This document shows positions 7,911-16,832 of a stretch of DNA of 64,000 nucleotides, in pieces. Made by a program: the position numbers and the translations under genes. The DNA is taken from assembly GCA_029263315.1 (NCBI GenBank), contig JAJCXR010000048.1, positions 329,768-393,767 on the forward strand, written 5' to 3'. The stretch's first letter is position 1; the number at the start of each line of letters is the position of its first letter. The notes below the pieces were generated by a model. It did no database searches. It was given only the letters and a program-made list of their open reading frames with translations, and had not been told where the DNA came from. This DNA is from Acidobacteriota bacterium (GTDB lineage Bacteria > Acidobacteriota > Thermoanaerobaculia > Multivoradales > J023).

Positions 7911-9139
7911 TGCCTATCCCGGTGGCGACAAGGCACCATGCCCCCCACCTTGGCCGAGGGGACCTCGGCTGCGGGAGCCTTGGCCAGCAGGTGGCCCTCC
8001 AACGCCTCGGTCAGGGCGGCTACGGAGGCATAGCGCTCTGCCGGATCTCGTTCCAGGGCTCGGCTGATGATCGATGCCAGATCACTGTCCAGTCGACGTC
8101 TCAGCTCTACCACATCGCTATTTCTCAGCCTCGCCAAGTAGCGGCGGTTCTCGTGGCTCAAAGCATCCCAACGTTGGCTGAGAGTCGGTGCGTCGCGGGT
8201 ACAGATGCGGTGCATCAGTTGCACCATATGCAGCCCTTTGCTGTCGATTGGCCGCACTCCCACCAGGATTTCGAAGAGCAGGACTCCTAGGCCGTAGATG
8301 TCCGCCTTGGCGTCGAGGCGAGCTGAGCCATCGAGGGCCTCGGGGCTCATGTACGACGGTGTCCCCAAGAGGTGCCCCTGGGTGACGTGAGTTCCCTGGT
8401 CGACTGGATGGTCGAGGACTTTGGCGACGCCAAAGTCAATAATTTTTGGCACCGGCCTGCCGTCAATTTCCGTCACCAACAAATTGGAAGGTTTGAGATC
8501 GAGGTGCAGGATCTGCTTGGCGTGGGCATGCTCCACCCCCTGGCAAACAGCCCGCATCAGCCGAAGGCGGGATTCCAGATCCAGCCGTCGGCGATCACAG
8601 TAGTCGGTCAACGGTTTGCCTTCCACGAGCTCCATGGCCAGAAAAGGCACTCCATCCGCCGTTGTGCCAGCGTCGAGGATATGGCCGATATTGACGTGAT
8701 CGAGACGTGACAAGGCCTGGCGCTCGAGATCGAACCGAGCTCGGGCCCTTTCCCCGGTCAGCGACGAGCGCATGACTTTCAAAGCAACCTGCTGGCGATA
8801 GGGCACCAGCTGCTCGGCCAAGAAGACCCGGCCCATGCCACCTTCGCCGAGCATCCCGAGGACCTTATAAGAGCCAAATCGGGAGGGCGGCGCCGCCGCT
8901 TCGGCAAAACCCACGCCGTGCTCCGGCACCCATTCCACCCACGTCAGCTCCAAGTTGGCGGGTCGCTCGAACAGCCCGTCCAGGTCGTCTTCGGCCGGCG
9001 CCAGAACCCGCCGCGCTTCCGCCAACAACTGATGGTCCCGGCCGCAGGCTAGGCGCAAGTATTGCCTTCTCGCCTCGCTGTCCAAGTCGAGGGCCCGGTC
9101 CACGAGGCGATGCAAACGGCGTTGGGTCTCGATAGTCAT
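7898..9139 (-). CDS. Soluble Ser/Thr protein kinase (Pkn type) with non-canonical HLD loop
   Basis: This 413-residue Hanks-type kinase has an N-terminal extension (1-85) like those seen ahead of kinase domains in Acidobacteria/Planctomycetes. Kinase elements: glycine loop LGEGGMGRVF at 97-106, K121 in VALKVM, E139, catalytic loop HLDLKPSN at 212-219, DFG at 235-237 and SPE at 265-267. The Arg of HRD is replaced by Leu, making it a non-RD kinase that may not need activation-loop phosphorylation. Unlike the second kinase in the window, no transmembrane helix or sensor/TPR tail follows; it ends soon after the domain. The last residues and stop codon lie in a dispersed repeat, so the C-terminus may have been replaced. 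Confidence 0.9.
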   Translation of the reverse strand: MTIETQRRLHRLVDRALDLDSEARRQYLRLACGRDHQLLAEARRVLAPAEDDLDGLFERPANLELTWVEWVPEHGVGFAEAAAPPSRFGSYKVLGMLGEGGMGRVFLAEQLVPYRQQVALKVMRSSLTGERARARFDLERQALSRLDHVNIGHILDAGTTADGVPFLAMELVEGKPLTDYCDRRRLDLESRLRLMRAVCQGVEHAHAKQILHLDLKPSNLLVTEIDGRPVPKIIDFGVAKVLDHPVDQGTHVTQGHLLGTPSYMSPEALDGSARLDAKADIYGLGVLLFEILVGVRPIDSKGLHMVQLMHRICTRDAPTLSQRWDALSHENRRYLARLRNSDVVELRRRLDSDLASIISRALERDPAERYASVAALTEALEGHLLAKAPAAEVPSAKVGGMVPCRHRDRHPAV

Positions 9140-9336
9140 ATCGATAGCGTTGTTTCCTATTTGAAAATTGCTTTCTGACTTCTCCCGCGTAAAAATCGTC
9201 CCTGAGCTGTCACTTTTCTTGAGATTTCTTTTGCTGCCTTCCCTTCTCTCATCGGCTGGGCTCCGAAAGCCACTTCGAATAGGGTAGGATTCTTCGTAGT
9301 CTTCCCCATGACAACCTACCGGAGGAAAAACATTCC

Positions 9337-9840
9337 ATGCAAACGACCCTTTGGACCCGAGCTTCCGCTTTGCTGCTCTGCCTCAGCCTGACCGTCGCCA
9401 GCGCCGCCCTCGCAGCCCCCGGCAAGAAAAAGGAGGCCCCGGAAACAACTGCCGAAAGCCTCTACAACGAGGGGGTCGACCTCCTCACGGCGGGCGACTA
9501 CGCCAAGGCAGCCGACAAATTCGAAACGGCCGTAGAGCAACGCGATGACTGGGCCGAGGCTCACAACAACCTGGCTTACAGCCTACGCAGACAGGGCGCC
9601 GAGAACTACGATGTCGCCTTAGAGCACTACAATCTGGCCATTGAGCTGAATCCGGAGTTGGCACAGGCCTATCACTACCGCGGCGTGCTGCACACCTTGC
9701 AGGGCGACGAAGCCAAAGCCAAGGCAGACCATGCCACCCTACTGAAGCTCGATCGCGAGCTGGCCGACCAACTGATGAAGGTCATCGCCAGCGGCGAAGA
9801 GCCCGAGGGCATGGCCGGTGCTAGCGAACGGTGGCAGTAG
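9337..9840 (+). CDS. Exported TPR protein upstream of a di-haem cytochrome
   Basis: This 167-residue protein has a signal peptide (1-27, ending AALA) and two to three TPR units: SLYNEGVDLLTAGDYAKAADKFETAV, WAEAHNNLAYSLRRQG followed by YDVALEHYNLAIELNPE, and AQAYHYRGVLHTLQGDEAKAKAD. It presumably binds a protein partner in the periplasm. Its 3' end overlaps the GTG start of the di-haem protein by 10 bases, so the pair is likely translated together and may act together. A GGAGGA site lies just ahead of the ATG. Confidence 0.85.
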   Translation: MQTTLWTRASALLLCLSLTVASAALAAPGKKKEAPETTAESLYNEGVDLLTAGDYAKAADKFETAVEQRDDWAEAHNNLAYSLRRQGAENYDVALEHYNLAIELNPELAQAYHYRGVLHTLQGDEAKAKADHATLLKLDRELADQLMKVIASGEEPEGMAGASERWQ

Positions 9841-11063
9841 ATTTCTTCATCGCAAGACCTCTTCCTTACCGGGGTTTGCTGCTGGCCGGGACCATCGTCT
9901 TAGCGGTTCTCTGGCTTCGAGTCGGCCCACAGCGGGCCCGCGGTCCGGCGGCAGCCGAGGAGTCTCCAAGCCTTGACCATGAAGAAACGGTAACGGCCTT
10001 CAGCTGGCAACTGCCGCCCACCTTCCCGGAGCCTACCGTCCCCCCCGACAATCCTATGTCGGAGGTCAAAGTCCAGCTCGGCAGGCACCTCTTTTACGAT
10101 GTCCGTCTCTCTGCGACCGGCGACGTCAGCTGCGGCACCTGCCATCGCCAGGAGCTCGCATTCACCGACGGGCGTGCCCAAGCCGTCGGTGCCACCGGCG
10201 AAGTCCATCGGCGAAGCGCCATGTCCCTGGCCAATGTGGCCTACAACCGGCACCTGACCTGGGCCGATCCCCACCTCGACCGTCTCGAAGAGCAACTGCT
10301 CACCCCACTCTTCGGGCGTCATCCCATCGAGATGGGGCTGAAACGAGATCCCGCTGTCCTGGACGTGCTGGCCGTCGACGTAGAGCTCAATCAGCTCTTT
10401 GACGCCGCCTTTCCCAATGATCCGAAACCCATCAGCTTCGTCAACCTGGGTCGTGCCCTCGCCGCCTTTCAACGGACTCTGCTATCTGGATCCTCACCCT
10501 TTGATCAATACTGGCATCAAGGCCAAGACAACGCCCTCAGCTCCGCCCAAAAACGGGGTATGAAACTCTTTTTCTCTCGCCGTCTCTCCTGCAGCGAGTG
10601 CCATCAAGGATTCAACTTCTCGGGTCCCGTCAACTACCGTGGTCATCGAGAAAACCCCCAGTTGCACAACACCGGGCTCTACAATCTCACCGACGGCGCC
10701 TATCCCTCCAGCGACCAAGGACTCTTCGAAACCACAGGTCGAGCCCAAGACATGGGTCGCTTTCGAGCTCCCACCCTGCGCAACATCGCCGTCACCGGGC
10801 CCTACATGCACGACGGCTCCATAGCAACACTCGAAGATGTCATCGATCACTATGCCGTCGGCGGGCGCCACATCCGTCATGGCCAGATGGCAGGCGATGG
10901 CTCCAAGAGTCCTTGGAAAAGCGACCGATTGCACGGATTTGTTCTGACGGCCCAAGAAAAAGGCGACCTCGTCGACTTCCTGCGTTGTCTCACCGACCAA
11001 GCGTTCCTAGTAGACCCACAACTCGCCCCCCCGAAGAAAAGTGCCACCCACCCCTATGGATAA
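9831..11063 (+). CDS. Di-haem cytochrome c peroxidase-like enzyme (MXAN_0977/MbnH type)
   Basis: This 410-residue periplasmic protein has an N-terminal membrane anchor/signal (11-30). Two c-type haem sites are seen, CGTCH at 101-105 and CSECH at 254-258. The C-terminal block HNTGLYNLTDG...GRFRAPTLRNIAVTGPYMHDGS (279-330) is characteristic of the MauG/CCP superfamily subgroup that includes MXAN_0977 and MbnH. Such enzymes use a high-valent di-haem centre either for peroxide reduction or for oxidising residues of partner proteins. The overlapping upstream TPR protein is a possible partner. The GTG start (9831) sits inside the upstream gene and gives a sensible hydrophobic N-terminus. Confidence 0.9.
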   Translation: MAVDFFIARPLPYRGLLLAGTIVLAVLWLRVGPQRARGPAAAEESPSLDHEETVTAFSWQLPPTFPEPTVPPDNPMSEVKVQLGRHLFYDVRLSATGDVSCGTCHRQELAFTDGRAQAVGATGEVHRRSAMSLANVAYNRHLTWADPHLDRLEEQLLTPLFGRHPIEMGLKRDPAVLDVLAVDVELNQLFDAAFPNDPKPISFVNLGRALAAFQRTLLSGSSPFDQYWHQGQDNALSSAQKRGMKLFFSRRLSCSECHQGFNFSGPVNYRGHRENPQLHNTGLYNLTDGAYPSSDQGLFETTGRAQDMGRFRAPTLRNIAVTGPYMHDGSIATLEDVIDHYAVGGRHIRHGQMAGDGSKSPWKSDRLHGFVLTAQEKGDLVDFLRCLTDQAFLVDPQLAPPKKSATHPYG

Positions 11064-11245
11064 GTGAAGCGTAGAAGCCTATGGGACCGTGCAAAAGCTT
11101 ATCTTCATCCCGATCGTCGACTTTTCCTCACCTAGACGCATGCACTCCCCCCGTCTCGAGCTTGCGCTCGACGAAAACCCGGAAATCAAAGGTTCTCGGG
11201 GGCCTCATCGACGAGCCTCTCCGGCAAGACGCGCCGACCACGGCC

Positions 11246-12193
11246 TCAGAGTGGCTGGCCCCGACCAAGAGGCATGCCGTCGGGGCTACCGAACGGCACA
11301 AACGGCAAGGCCGGCGGAAACATCCCCTCGGGAAATCGGGCGCTACGATCCCCTGCCCGTAAGGCGGTCGAGGCCGTAGCAAAGGCAGCCAGGACTTGAC
11401 TCCATGCCTCCACCAACGACGCCAGAACCTCCTTGCTGACGGCGTGGAATCGTGGCTGCGGTGACATTTCTACCTCACCCGGCGCGTAGTAGGGGTCCTG
11501 TGCCAGGACCGCGGCGACACCGAGGCTCGGTTTGCCGGATAACCGACGTTCGGCGGCGGCTTGGCGATCGATGTCCCCGACCATGTCGCGCACCGCTCGG
11601 CGCCAGTCGAGCGGTACCAGGTGGTCCCAACACGGCAAGGGAGAGAGGACGACGCTCTCTGTGATGACTCGACCACTGCCCCGACCTTCTCTGGCCCCGC
11701 TCGATGAGCGATCGACCCAATGCCCGGTCATCGACCGGCCGTCGATCATCGAACCTGCACTGTGGACACCCGGCCATGCCAGCACCGAGTCGACGAGATT
11801 TTCTTTGACCCCGTGACTCAGGATGTAGCGTAGGACTCGGCACTGCGCCGCCTCTTCGTCGCTGACCATCGAGGCATGGTACCGACGGGCGAAGAAGTGT
11901 CCGACAACCCCCCGAAAGCGGTGACCGATCGTTTTCGCCAGGTTTGTCTTGAGGAAGCACATGAAGTCTGCCAGGTGCTTTCCGTCCCGTGGACGCAGCA
12001 GCAGGTGATAGTGGCTACACAGAGCTACGGCAGCACAGATCGTCATGTCGTACTTTCTTTGAGCCCGTCCGAGGACACCGAGAAAGAGCCCATTGAGCTC
12101 TTCGGACGGGCACAACAAGTAGCGATTTTGGTGCACCACGTCGACCACGTGTTGCAGACTGTTCGGCAAAATGTAGCGCGGGTCGCGGGCCAT
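11246..12193 (-). CDS. REP-associated tyrosine transposase (RAYT, Y1/IS200-like)
   Basis: This 315-residue protein begins with MARDPRYILPNSLQHVVDVVHQ. It carries the HUH motif as HYH in ALCSHYHLLLRP and a catalytic-type Tyr in RYILSHGVKENLV, together with GHFFARRYHA, all typical of Y1 transposases of the RAYT group. RAYTs cut and join palindromic REP sequences in single-stranded DNA. No terminal repeats or IS-like ends are evident, so it is an orphan, possibly domesticated copy. A GAGGAGG site lies 7 bases upstream of the ATG. The C-terminal ~120 residues are Pro/Arg-rich and poorly conserved. Confidence 0.88.
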   Translation of the reverse strand: MARDPRYILPNSLQHVVDVVHQNRYLLCPSEELNGLFLGVLGRAQRKYDMTICAAVALCSHYHLLLRPRDGKHLADFMCFLKTNLAKTIGHRFRGVVGHFFARRYHASMVSDEEAAQCRVLRYILSHGVKENLVDSVLAWPGVHSAGSMIDGRSMTGHWVDRSSSGAREGRGSGRVITESVVLSPLPCWDHLVPLDWRRAVRDMVGDIDRQAAAERRLSGKPSLGVAAVLAQDPYYAPGEVEMSPQPRFHAVSKEVLASLVEAWSQVLAAFATASTALRAGDRSARFPEGMFPPALPFVPFGSPDGMPLGRGQPL

Positions 12194-12568
12194 GGTCAGT
12201 CCTCCTCAGGTTGATGAGCTCCTGATGACAACTGACGTAGAACGAACCCCAAATCTTGCGATGACGGACAAAAAACTTTCGTCGACGAAGACCAGGGTGG
12301 AGACGCTTACGGGGGAATCCCCTAGGGTAGTGCGTCCGACTGACGTCGGATCCGTGACGTACTACACTTGAATCCGGGGCTTGGCCTCACCTCATTGAGC
12401 CCGTTGCCGAGCCTTGGAAACCGTTACCATCGTTCCGCCCAGTGATAGCCTACGAATTCGATATTTTTGTACAGGCGCCCCAGCAGCGCGCCAGGTTGAC
12501 AACCCCAAACGCCCTCCGAAGGACGCCGATTCCCCATCGACCCCGACCACGCCAGAGGACCCCGCACC
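12194..12568. other. Intergenic region between the RAYT gene and the thioesterase
   Basis: About 375 bases without a credible gene. Both flanking genes point away, so promoters for both should lie here. It holds a small hairpin TCCGAC-TGAC-GTCGGA at 12335-12350 and a GGGGG/CCCC inversion just before it, either of which could be REP-like targets of the adjacent transposase. Nothing else was recognised. Confidence 0.5.
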
Positions 12569-13441
12569 TTGAAACCGATCCTTGAAGACCTCGTTCAGCT
12601 CTTGGCCCTGGAACGCCTCGACACCAACCTCTTCCGTGGTCAAAGCCGCGACATCGGCACCCAGAGGGTCTTTGGCGGCCAGGTGTTGGGCCAAGCCTTG
12701 GCCGCCGCGTCACGAACCGTCGGCGAGCTCGTGGCCCACTCGCTGCATGCCTATTTCCTGCGCAAGGGAGATCACGGCGCTCCCATCATCTACGAAGTCG
12801 ATCGACAGCGAGACGGCCGTTCCTTCTCCAGCCGTCGCGTCGTGGCGATTCAACACGGCCGCCCGATTCTCAACTTGGCGGCATCGTTCCAAAAGCCGGA
12901 AGAAGGTCTCGAGCACCAAGTCGAGATGCCCGATGTTCCTCCGCCGGAAGATCTGCCGGACTTGGAGGCTTGCCGACAGCAGTTGCGGGACACGGTGCCG
13001 GAGGAAAAACTCCCGCGCTTCCTGTTGCAGGAACGTCCCTTCGAGTTTCGTTCGGTACAACAGCCGCAGCTTCTCGATCCCCAACCCCGCGACGCCGCCA
13101 CACAAATCTGGTTTCGCACCGTCGATCGTTTAGGGGATGACGACGCCCAGCACCGCGCTGTGCTGGCCTACGCCTCCGACTACAACCTGATCGCCGCCGC
13201 CCTGCGGCCCCATGGGCTATCGTTTCTCAAACCCAACTTCCAGCTCGCCAGCCTCGACCATGCCATGTGGTTTCAGCGCCCTTTTCGGGCCGACGAATGG
13301 CTGCTCTACGACATCGACAGTCCCAGCGCCACCGGCGCCAGGGCCCTCTGCCGTGGCTCCATATTTCGACAGGACGGGACGCTTGTGGCGGTGGTGGCGC
13401 AAGAGGGCTTGATGCGGGTATGGCCTGCCAAGGACCCCTAG
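12569..13441 (+). CDS. tesB: Acyl-CoA thioesterase II (TesB family)
   Basis: This 290-residue double hot-dog enzyme hydrolyses acyl-CoA to free acid and CoA in the cytoplasm. Family blocks are present: NLFRGQSR, the FGGQVLGQALAAA helix, HSLHAYFLRKGD, the phrase IYEVDRQRDGRSFSSRRVVAIQ, and in the second domain YASDYNLIAAAL, SLDHAMWF.RPF and a C-terminal AQEGLMR. The length matches E. coli TesB. The start is TTG (12569), supported by AGAGGA at 12554-12559. The gene ends 3 bases before the convergent ABC permease gene, so the two transcripts meet tail to tail. Confidence 0.95.
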   Translation: MKPILEDLVQLLALERLDTNLFRGQSRDIGTQRVFGGQVLGQALAAASRTVGELVAHSLHAYFLRKGDHGAPIIYEVDRQRDGRSFSSRRVVAIQHGRPILNLAASFQKPEEGLEHQVEMPDVPPPEDLPDLEACRQQLRDTVPEEKLPRFLLQERPFEFRSVQQPQLLDPQPRDAATQIWFRTVDRLGDDDAQHRAVLAYASDYNLIAAALRPHGLSFLKPNFQLASLDHAMWFQRPFRADEWLLYDIDSPSATGARALCRGSIFRQDGTLVAVVAQEGLMRVWPAKDP

Positions 13442-13444
13442 CGG

Positions 13445-14671
13445 CTATTCGTACCGCAAGGCGTCGATGGGATCGAGGCGCGCTGCTTTGGAGGCGGGAT
13501 AGATCCCGAAGACGACGCCGACCAAGGAGCAGAAACCGAAGGCCAGGGCGACGGCCCACATCGGTACGTGGGCCGGCGGCCAGTCCCCGGGCAACAAGCT
13601 GGACACCAAAGCTCCGATGCCATAGCCCAAGCCCAGGCCGATGACGCCTCCGATCAATGACAGGGTGATCGCCTCGATGAGAAACTGCATCAGGATGTCC
13701 TGACGGCGAGCCCCGACGGACTTGCGCAAGCCGATCTCCCGCGTCCGCTCGGTCACCGACACCAGCATGATGTTCATGATGCCGATGCCACCCACCACCA
13801 AGGCGACGCTGACCACGGCGCCGATCACCGCCGTGACGCCACCCAAGATCGAGCTCACCGAATCCAAGAGCTCGTCCTGCAAGATGATCTGAAAATCGTC
13901 TTCTTGGTCCTCGCTCAAGTTGTGGCGACGGCGCAAGAGTTGTTGCACCCCTTCCTTGACCTGCGAGGTGATCTCGGCGCTGCTGGCCTGCAGACGCAAC
14001 TGCACTTGATCGCCGGCGTGCCGGCCGAAGACGGCCAGCGCCGTATCGAAGGGGATGAATACAAAGTTGTCGTTGTCACTTCCCAAAAACTGCCCCCGCT
14101 CCTCCATCACCCCGACCACCGTCACCGGCAAGTTGCCGACATAGATCTCCTTGCCGATGGGATCACTACCCAGCCGCAGCTCCTCGACCACCTTGGTGCC
14201 GACCACCGCCACCTTGCGACGTCGCTCGACATCTAGACGGCTCAGGAAGCGGCCGGTGTCGACGGTGTGATTGTTGACATCCGGGTAGTCCTCGTTGACC
14301 CCCAGAACAAAATCCGGTTGATGCTGCCGATCTCGATACTTGGTGGCCAAGGGCCCGGCCACCAACGGCGTGATCATGTCGACCCCCGGAACGCGCTCGA
14401 GAATCGCCTGGCCGTCATCCCAGGTCAGCTTCACCTGACGGGTCACCACGCCGGCCCCTTGATTCTGATTGATCTTCGGCACGACGATCATGTAGGTGGC
14501 CCCGACCCCTTGCAGCTGGGTGCTGATCAAATATTGCAAGCCTTGCACGATGGAGACCACGGCGATGACCGCCGCCGTGCCGATGATGATACCGAGGGTG
14601 GTGAGCATCGAACGCATCAAATTGGTGCGCAGCGACTCGAAGGCGGTCAAGAGATTGTCGAAAAACAGCAT
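13445..14671 (-). CDS. MacB-like ABC transporter permease
   Basis: This 408-residue permease has the MacB/FtsX architecture: an N-terminal helix (MRSMLTTLGIIIGTAAVIAV), a large periplasmic MacB_PCD domain (about 45-240) and three C-terminal helices with the FtsX motif SVTERTREIGLRKSVGAR. It ends PIDALRYE, the usual MacB terminus. It should act as a mechanotransmission pump with the ATPase and adaptor encoded just upstream in the same operon, moving a periplasmic or membrane substrate outward; the substrate is unknown. The gap to the ATPase gene is 11 bases. Confidence 0.93.
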   Translation of the reverse strand: MLFFDNLLTAFESLRTNLMRSMLTTLGIIIGTAAVIAVVSIVQGLQYLISTQLQGVGATYMIVVPKINQNQGAGVVTRQVKLTWDDGQAILERVPGVDMITPLVAGPLATKYRDRQHQPDFVLGVNEDYPDVNNHTVDTGRFLSRLDVERRRKVAVVGTKVVEELRLGSDPIGKEIYVGNLPVTVVGVMEERGQFLGSDNDNFVFIPFDTALAVFGRHAGDQVQLRLQASSAEITSQVKEGVQQLLRRRHNLSEDQEDDFQIILQDELLDSVSSILGGVTAVIGAVVSVALVVGGIGIMNIMLVSVTERTREIGLRKSVGARRQDILMQFLIEAITLSLIGGVIGLGLGYGIGALVSSLLPGDWPPAHVPMWAVALAFGFCSLVGVVFGIYPASKAARLDPIDALRYE

Positions 14672-14682
14672 CGTCCCTCTCC

Positions 14683-15456
14683 TCAGCCCGCCTCGGAGGG
14701 CGACACCGCGCCCAGGAGCTCGGCCCTATCTTCGGGCGTCGTTGGCCCCAGCGCCGATATCCGAGGCGGCACCGGGGAGCGTCGCCGATCTTCCAGAATC
14801 GAGCCATCCCGCAGGGTGATCACGCGGTGCGCGTGGCTAGCGACCTCATCCTCATGGGTCACCAAGATGATCGTATTGCCCGCCCCGTGCAGCTCGTCGA
14901 ACAGGGCCATGATCTCCTCCGAGGTGCGGGAGTCCAAGTTGCCGGTGGGCTCGTCCGCCAACAGGATCGAGGGTTCGTTGACCAGCGCCCTGGCGATGGC
15001 CACGCGCTGCCGTTGGCCACCGGAAAGCTCATTCGAACGATGCTCCAGGCGATCGCCGAGCCCCACCCGTTCGAGGGCCCGGATCGCCAAGTCCCGCCGC
15101 TCGCGACGGGGCCGTCCGGCATAGACCAAGGGCAGCTCGACATTCTTGAGGGCACTGGTGCGGGCCAACAGATTGAAGCTCTGGAACACGATGCCGATCT
15201 TACGATTGCGGATGCGGGCCAGCTCTTGGTCGTCGAGGGTCTCCACCGCCACGCCGTCCAAGAGATAGTGCCCACTGCTCGGCGTGTCGAGACAACCCAA
15301 GAGATTCATCATGGTGGACTTGCCGCTGCCCGAAGCACCCATGATGGCGACGTACTCCCCCGCCTCTATGGACATGTCGACGCCATCTAAGGCGTGAACG
15401 AGGTCGCCCCCCATATCGTAGGTCTTGCGCACTCCGACCACGTCGATGAGGGCCAT
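14683..15456 (-). CDS. MacB/LolD-type ABC transporter ATPase
   Basis: This 257-residue ATP-binding subunit has Walker A GASGSGKST, Q-loop region VFQSFNLL, signature LSGGQRQRVAIARAL, Walker B SILLADEPTGNLD and the H-loop VTHEDEVA. It pairs with the MacB-like permease downstream, and its ATG shares one base with the stop codon of the adaptor (TGATG), so all three proteins are made from one transcript. An extra ~25-residue tail after the usual end (RDGSILEDRR) is rich in Pro, Ser and Arg and has no recognised role. Confidence 0.95.
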   Translation of the reverse strand: MALIDVVGVRKTYDMGGDLVHALDGVDMSIEAGEYVAIMGASGSGKSTMMNLLGCLDTPSSGHYLLDGVAVETLDDQELARIRNRKIGIVFQSFNLLARTSALKNVELPLVYAGRPRRERRDLAIRALERVGLGDRLEHRSNELSGGQRQRVAIARALVNEPSILLADEPTGNLDSRTSEEIMALFDELHGAGNTIILVTHEDEVASHAHRVITLRDGSILEDRRRSPVPPRISALGPTTPEDRAELLGAVSPSEAG

Positions 15457-16706
15457 CAGGAATCCTCCCCGTCAGCATCTTCTTCGGAGCCATCGGCAGA
15501 CTTGTCGTCGACCTTCACCGCATCTCCGGCCGTCAGATCCTTGAGGGCTCGATAGGGCCCGGTGATCACCCGCTCCCCCTCTTCGAGCCCACGCAAGATC
15601 TCGACATCCGTAGCATCGGCCAAGCCGAGCGCCACCGGGCGCTGCACGGCGAAGCCGTCTTCGATGACAAACACCACTTGCTCTTCGGCATCCTCTGGTC
15701 TGCCGTCGTCGCCCTCGCCGTCATCCCCTGGGGCTTGCACCGGCCGGTAGACCACCGCCTGAATCGGCACCACCAATGCCTCGTCCTGGTGGGCAATGGC
15801 CACCTCGGCGCGGGCCGACATTCCGGCCCGCAGACGCACGTCGGCATTCTCCAACAGCAGCTTGACGGTGAAAAAGGTGACATCCGGTTGCCGACTGTTG
15901 TTGAATCCCGAGCTGCCGATCTCCACCACGCGGCCACGGTAGGGCTCGTCTGGAATGGCATCGACGATCACTTCGCCCTCTTGGCCGATGGCGATGTCGA
16001 CGATCTCGTTCTCATCGACATCCACCTCCGCCAAGATCTCCGACAGATCCGCGATGGTAGCGATCACCGAGGCTGGATTGTTCATGGTGCCCGAAACCAC
16101 CACTTCCCCTTCCTCCGCGTTGAGGGCGATGACCCGTCCGCTCAACGGCGAGTACAGCGTCGTCTTGGCGAGGTCGTCCTCGGCCTTTTCCAGGTCTGCT
16201 TTCACCCGCCGGATATCCTCCCCCGCTTGTTCAATGCGAATCTCGGCGGAATCGTACTGCAGCTCGACGGCCTCCACTTGCTCGGAAGAGAACACCCCAT
16301 CCTGCTGCAAGCGACGATAACGTTGACGCCGTATGTCGGCGTCCCGCAGGTCGATCTCCGCCTGCTTGAGCTGGGTGCGGGCGATCTGAAGCTGTGCCGC
16401 GACCCGATCACGTACCGCCAGAAAGGCCTCCTTCTCGAGCTCGAGCACCCGTTGCCCGGCTTCGACCTCGTCCCCTTCCTCGATATAAAGGCGCTCGATT
16501 TTCCCGATCACGTGGGCCGAGAGATTGACCTTGATCCTTGGGTCGATACGTCCGCTGGCTTTCACCGACTGGGTGATGGACCGGCGGCCCACCTCGTGCA
16601 CATAGACTTTGGTGCCCTTCTGACCGCGGTTGCCCTGCCGGATGCTCGCCACCACGATCATGCTGAGGAGGATCAATACCCCGAAGGTGATTCCTGCTTT
16701 CTTCAC
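15456..16706 (-). CDS. MacA-like periplasmic adaptor (HlyD family)
   Basis: This 416-residue membrane-fusion protein has an N-terminal anchor (about 5-22), a biotinyl-lipoyl-like split domain (SAHVIGKIERLYIEEGDEVEAGQRVLEL and TTLYSPLSGRVIALNAEEGEVV), a long helical hairpin between them, a beta-barrel domain and an acidic C-terminal tail. It links the inner-membrane ABC pump to an outer-membrane channel; no TolC gene is in the window. The GTG at 16706 is preferred because an AAGGAG site lies 8 bases upstream; the TTG at 16724 overlaps that site. An unusual acidic Gly/Asp insert (GDDGEGDDG) sits in the barrel region. Confidence 0.92.
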   Translation of the reverse strand: MKKAGITFGVLILLSMIVVASIRQGNRGQKGTKVYVHEVGRRSITQSVKASGRIDPRIKVNLSAHVIGKIERLYIEEGDEVEAGQRVLELEKEAFLAVRDRVAAQLQIARTQLKQAEIDLRDADIRRQRYRRLQQDGVFSSEQVEAVELQYDSAEIRIEQAGEDIRRVKADLEKAEDDLAKTTLYSPLSGRVIALNAEEGEVVVSGTMNNPASVIATIADLSEILAEVDVDENEIVDIAIGQEGEVIVDAIPDEPYRGRVVEIGSSGFNNSRQPDVTFFTVKLLLENADVRLRAGMSARAEVAIAHQDEALVVPIQAVVYRPVQAPGDDGEGDDGRPEDAEEQVVFVIEDGFAVQRPVALGLADATDVEILRGLEEGERVITGPYRALKDLTAGDAVKVDDKSADGSEEDADGEDS

Positions 16707-16748
16707 GTCCCCTACTCCTTGCAAGGCTTCCGCCGCGGGCGGTCCTCC

Positions 16749-16812
16749 GTCGATACCGTCTTCTGTCGATGCCGTCTCATGTCAATACCGTCTTATGTCG
16801 ATGCTGTCTGTC
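16749..16812. repeat. 16-bp tandem repeat, four copies
   Basis: Units gtcgataccgtcttct, gtcgatgccgtctcat, gtcaataccgtcttat and gtcgatgctgtctgtc lie head to tail between the Yip1-family gene and the adaptor gene. The array is non-coding and sits in the presumed leader/promoter region of the ABC operon, about 40 bases upstream of the adaptor start. Confidence 0.85.
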
Positions 16813-16832
16813 GCCAGCTCTCGGTTCGCCCC

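Noticed and set aside
12194..12568. Search for IS ends or target duplications around the RAYT gene
   Set aside because: No matching terminal repeats or direct duplications could be found by eye, so the gene is not called a complete insertion sequence.
14267..15124. 285-codon plus-strand frame over the ABC permease and ATPase genes
   Set aside because: Antisense to genes with unmistakable MacB and ABC motifs; peptide is low complexity.
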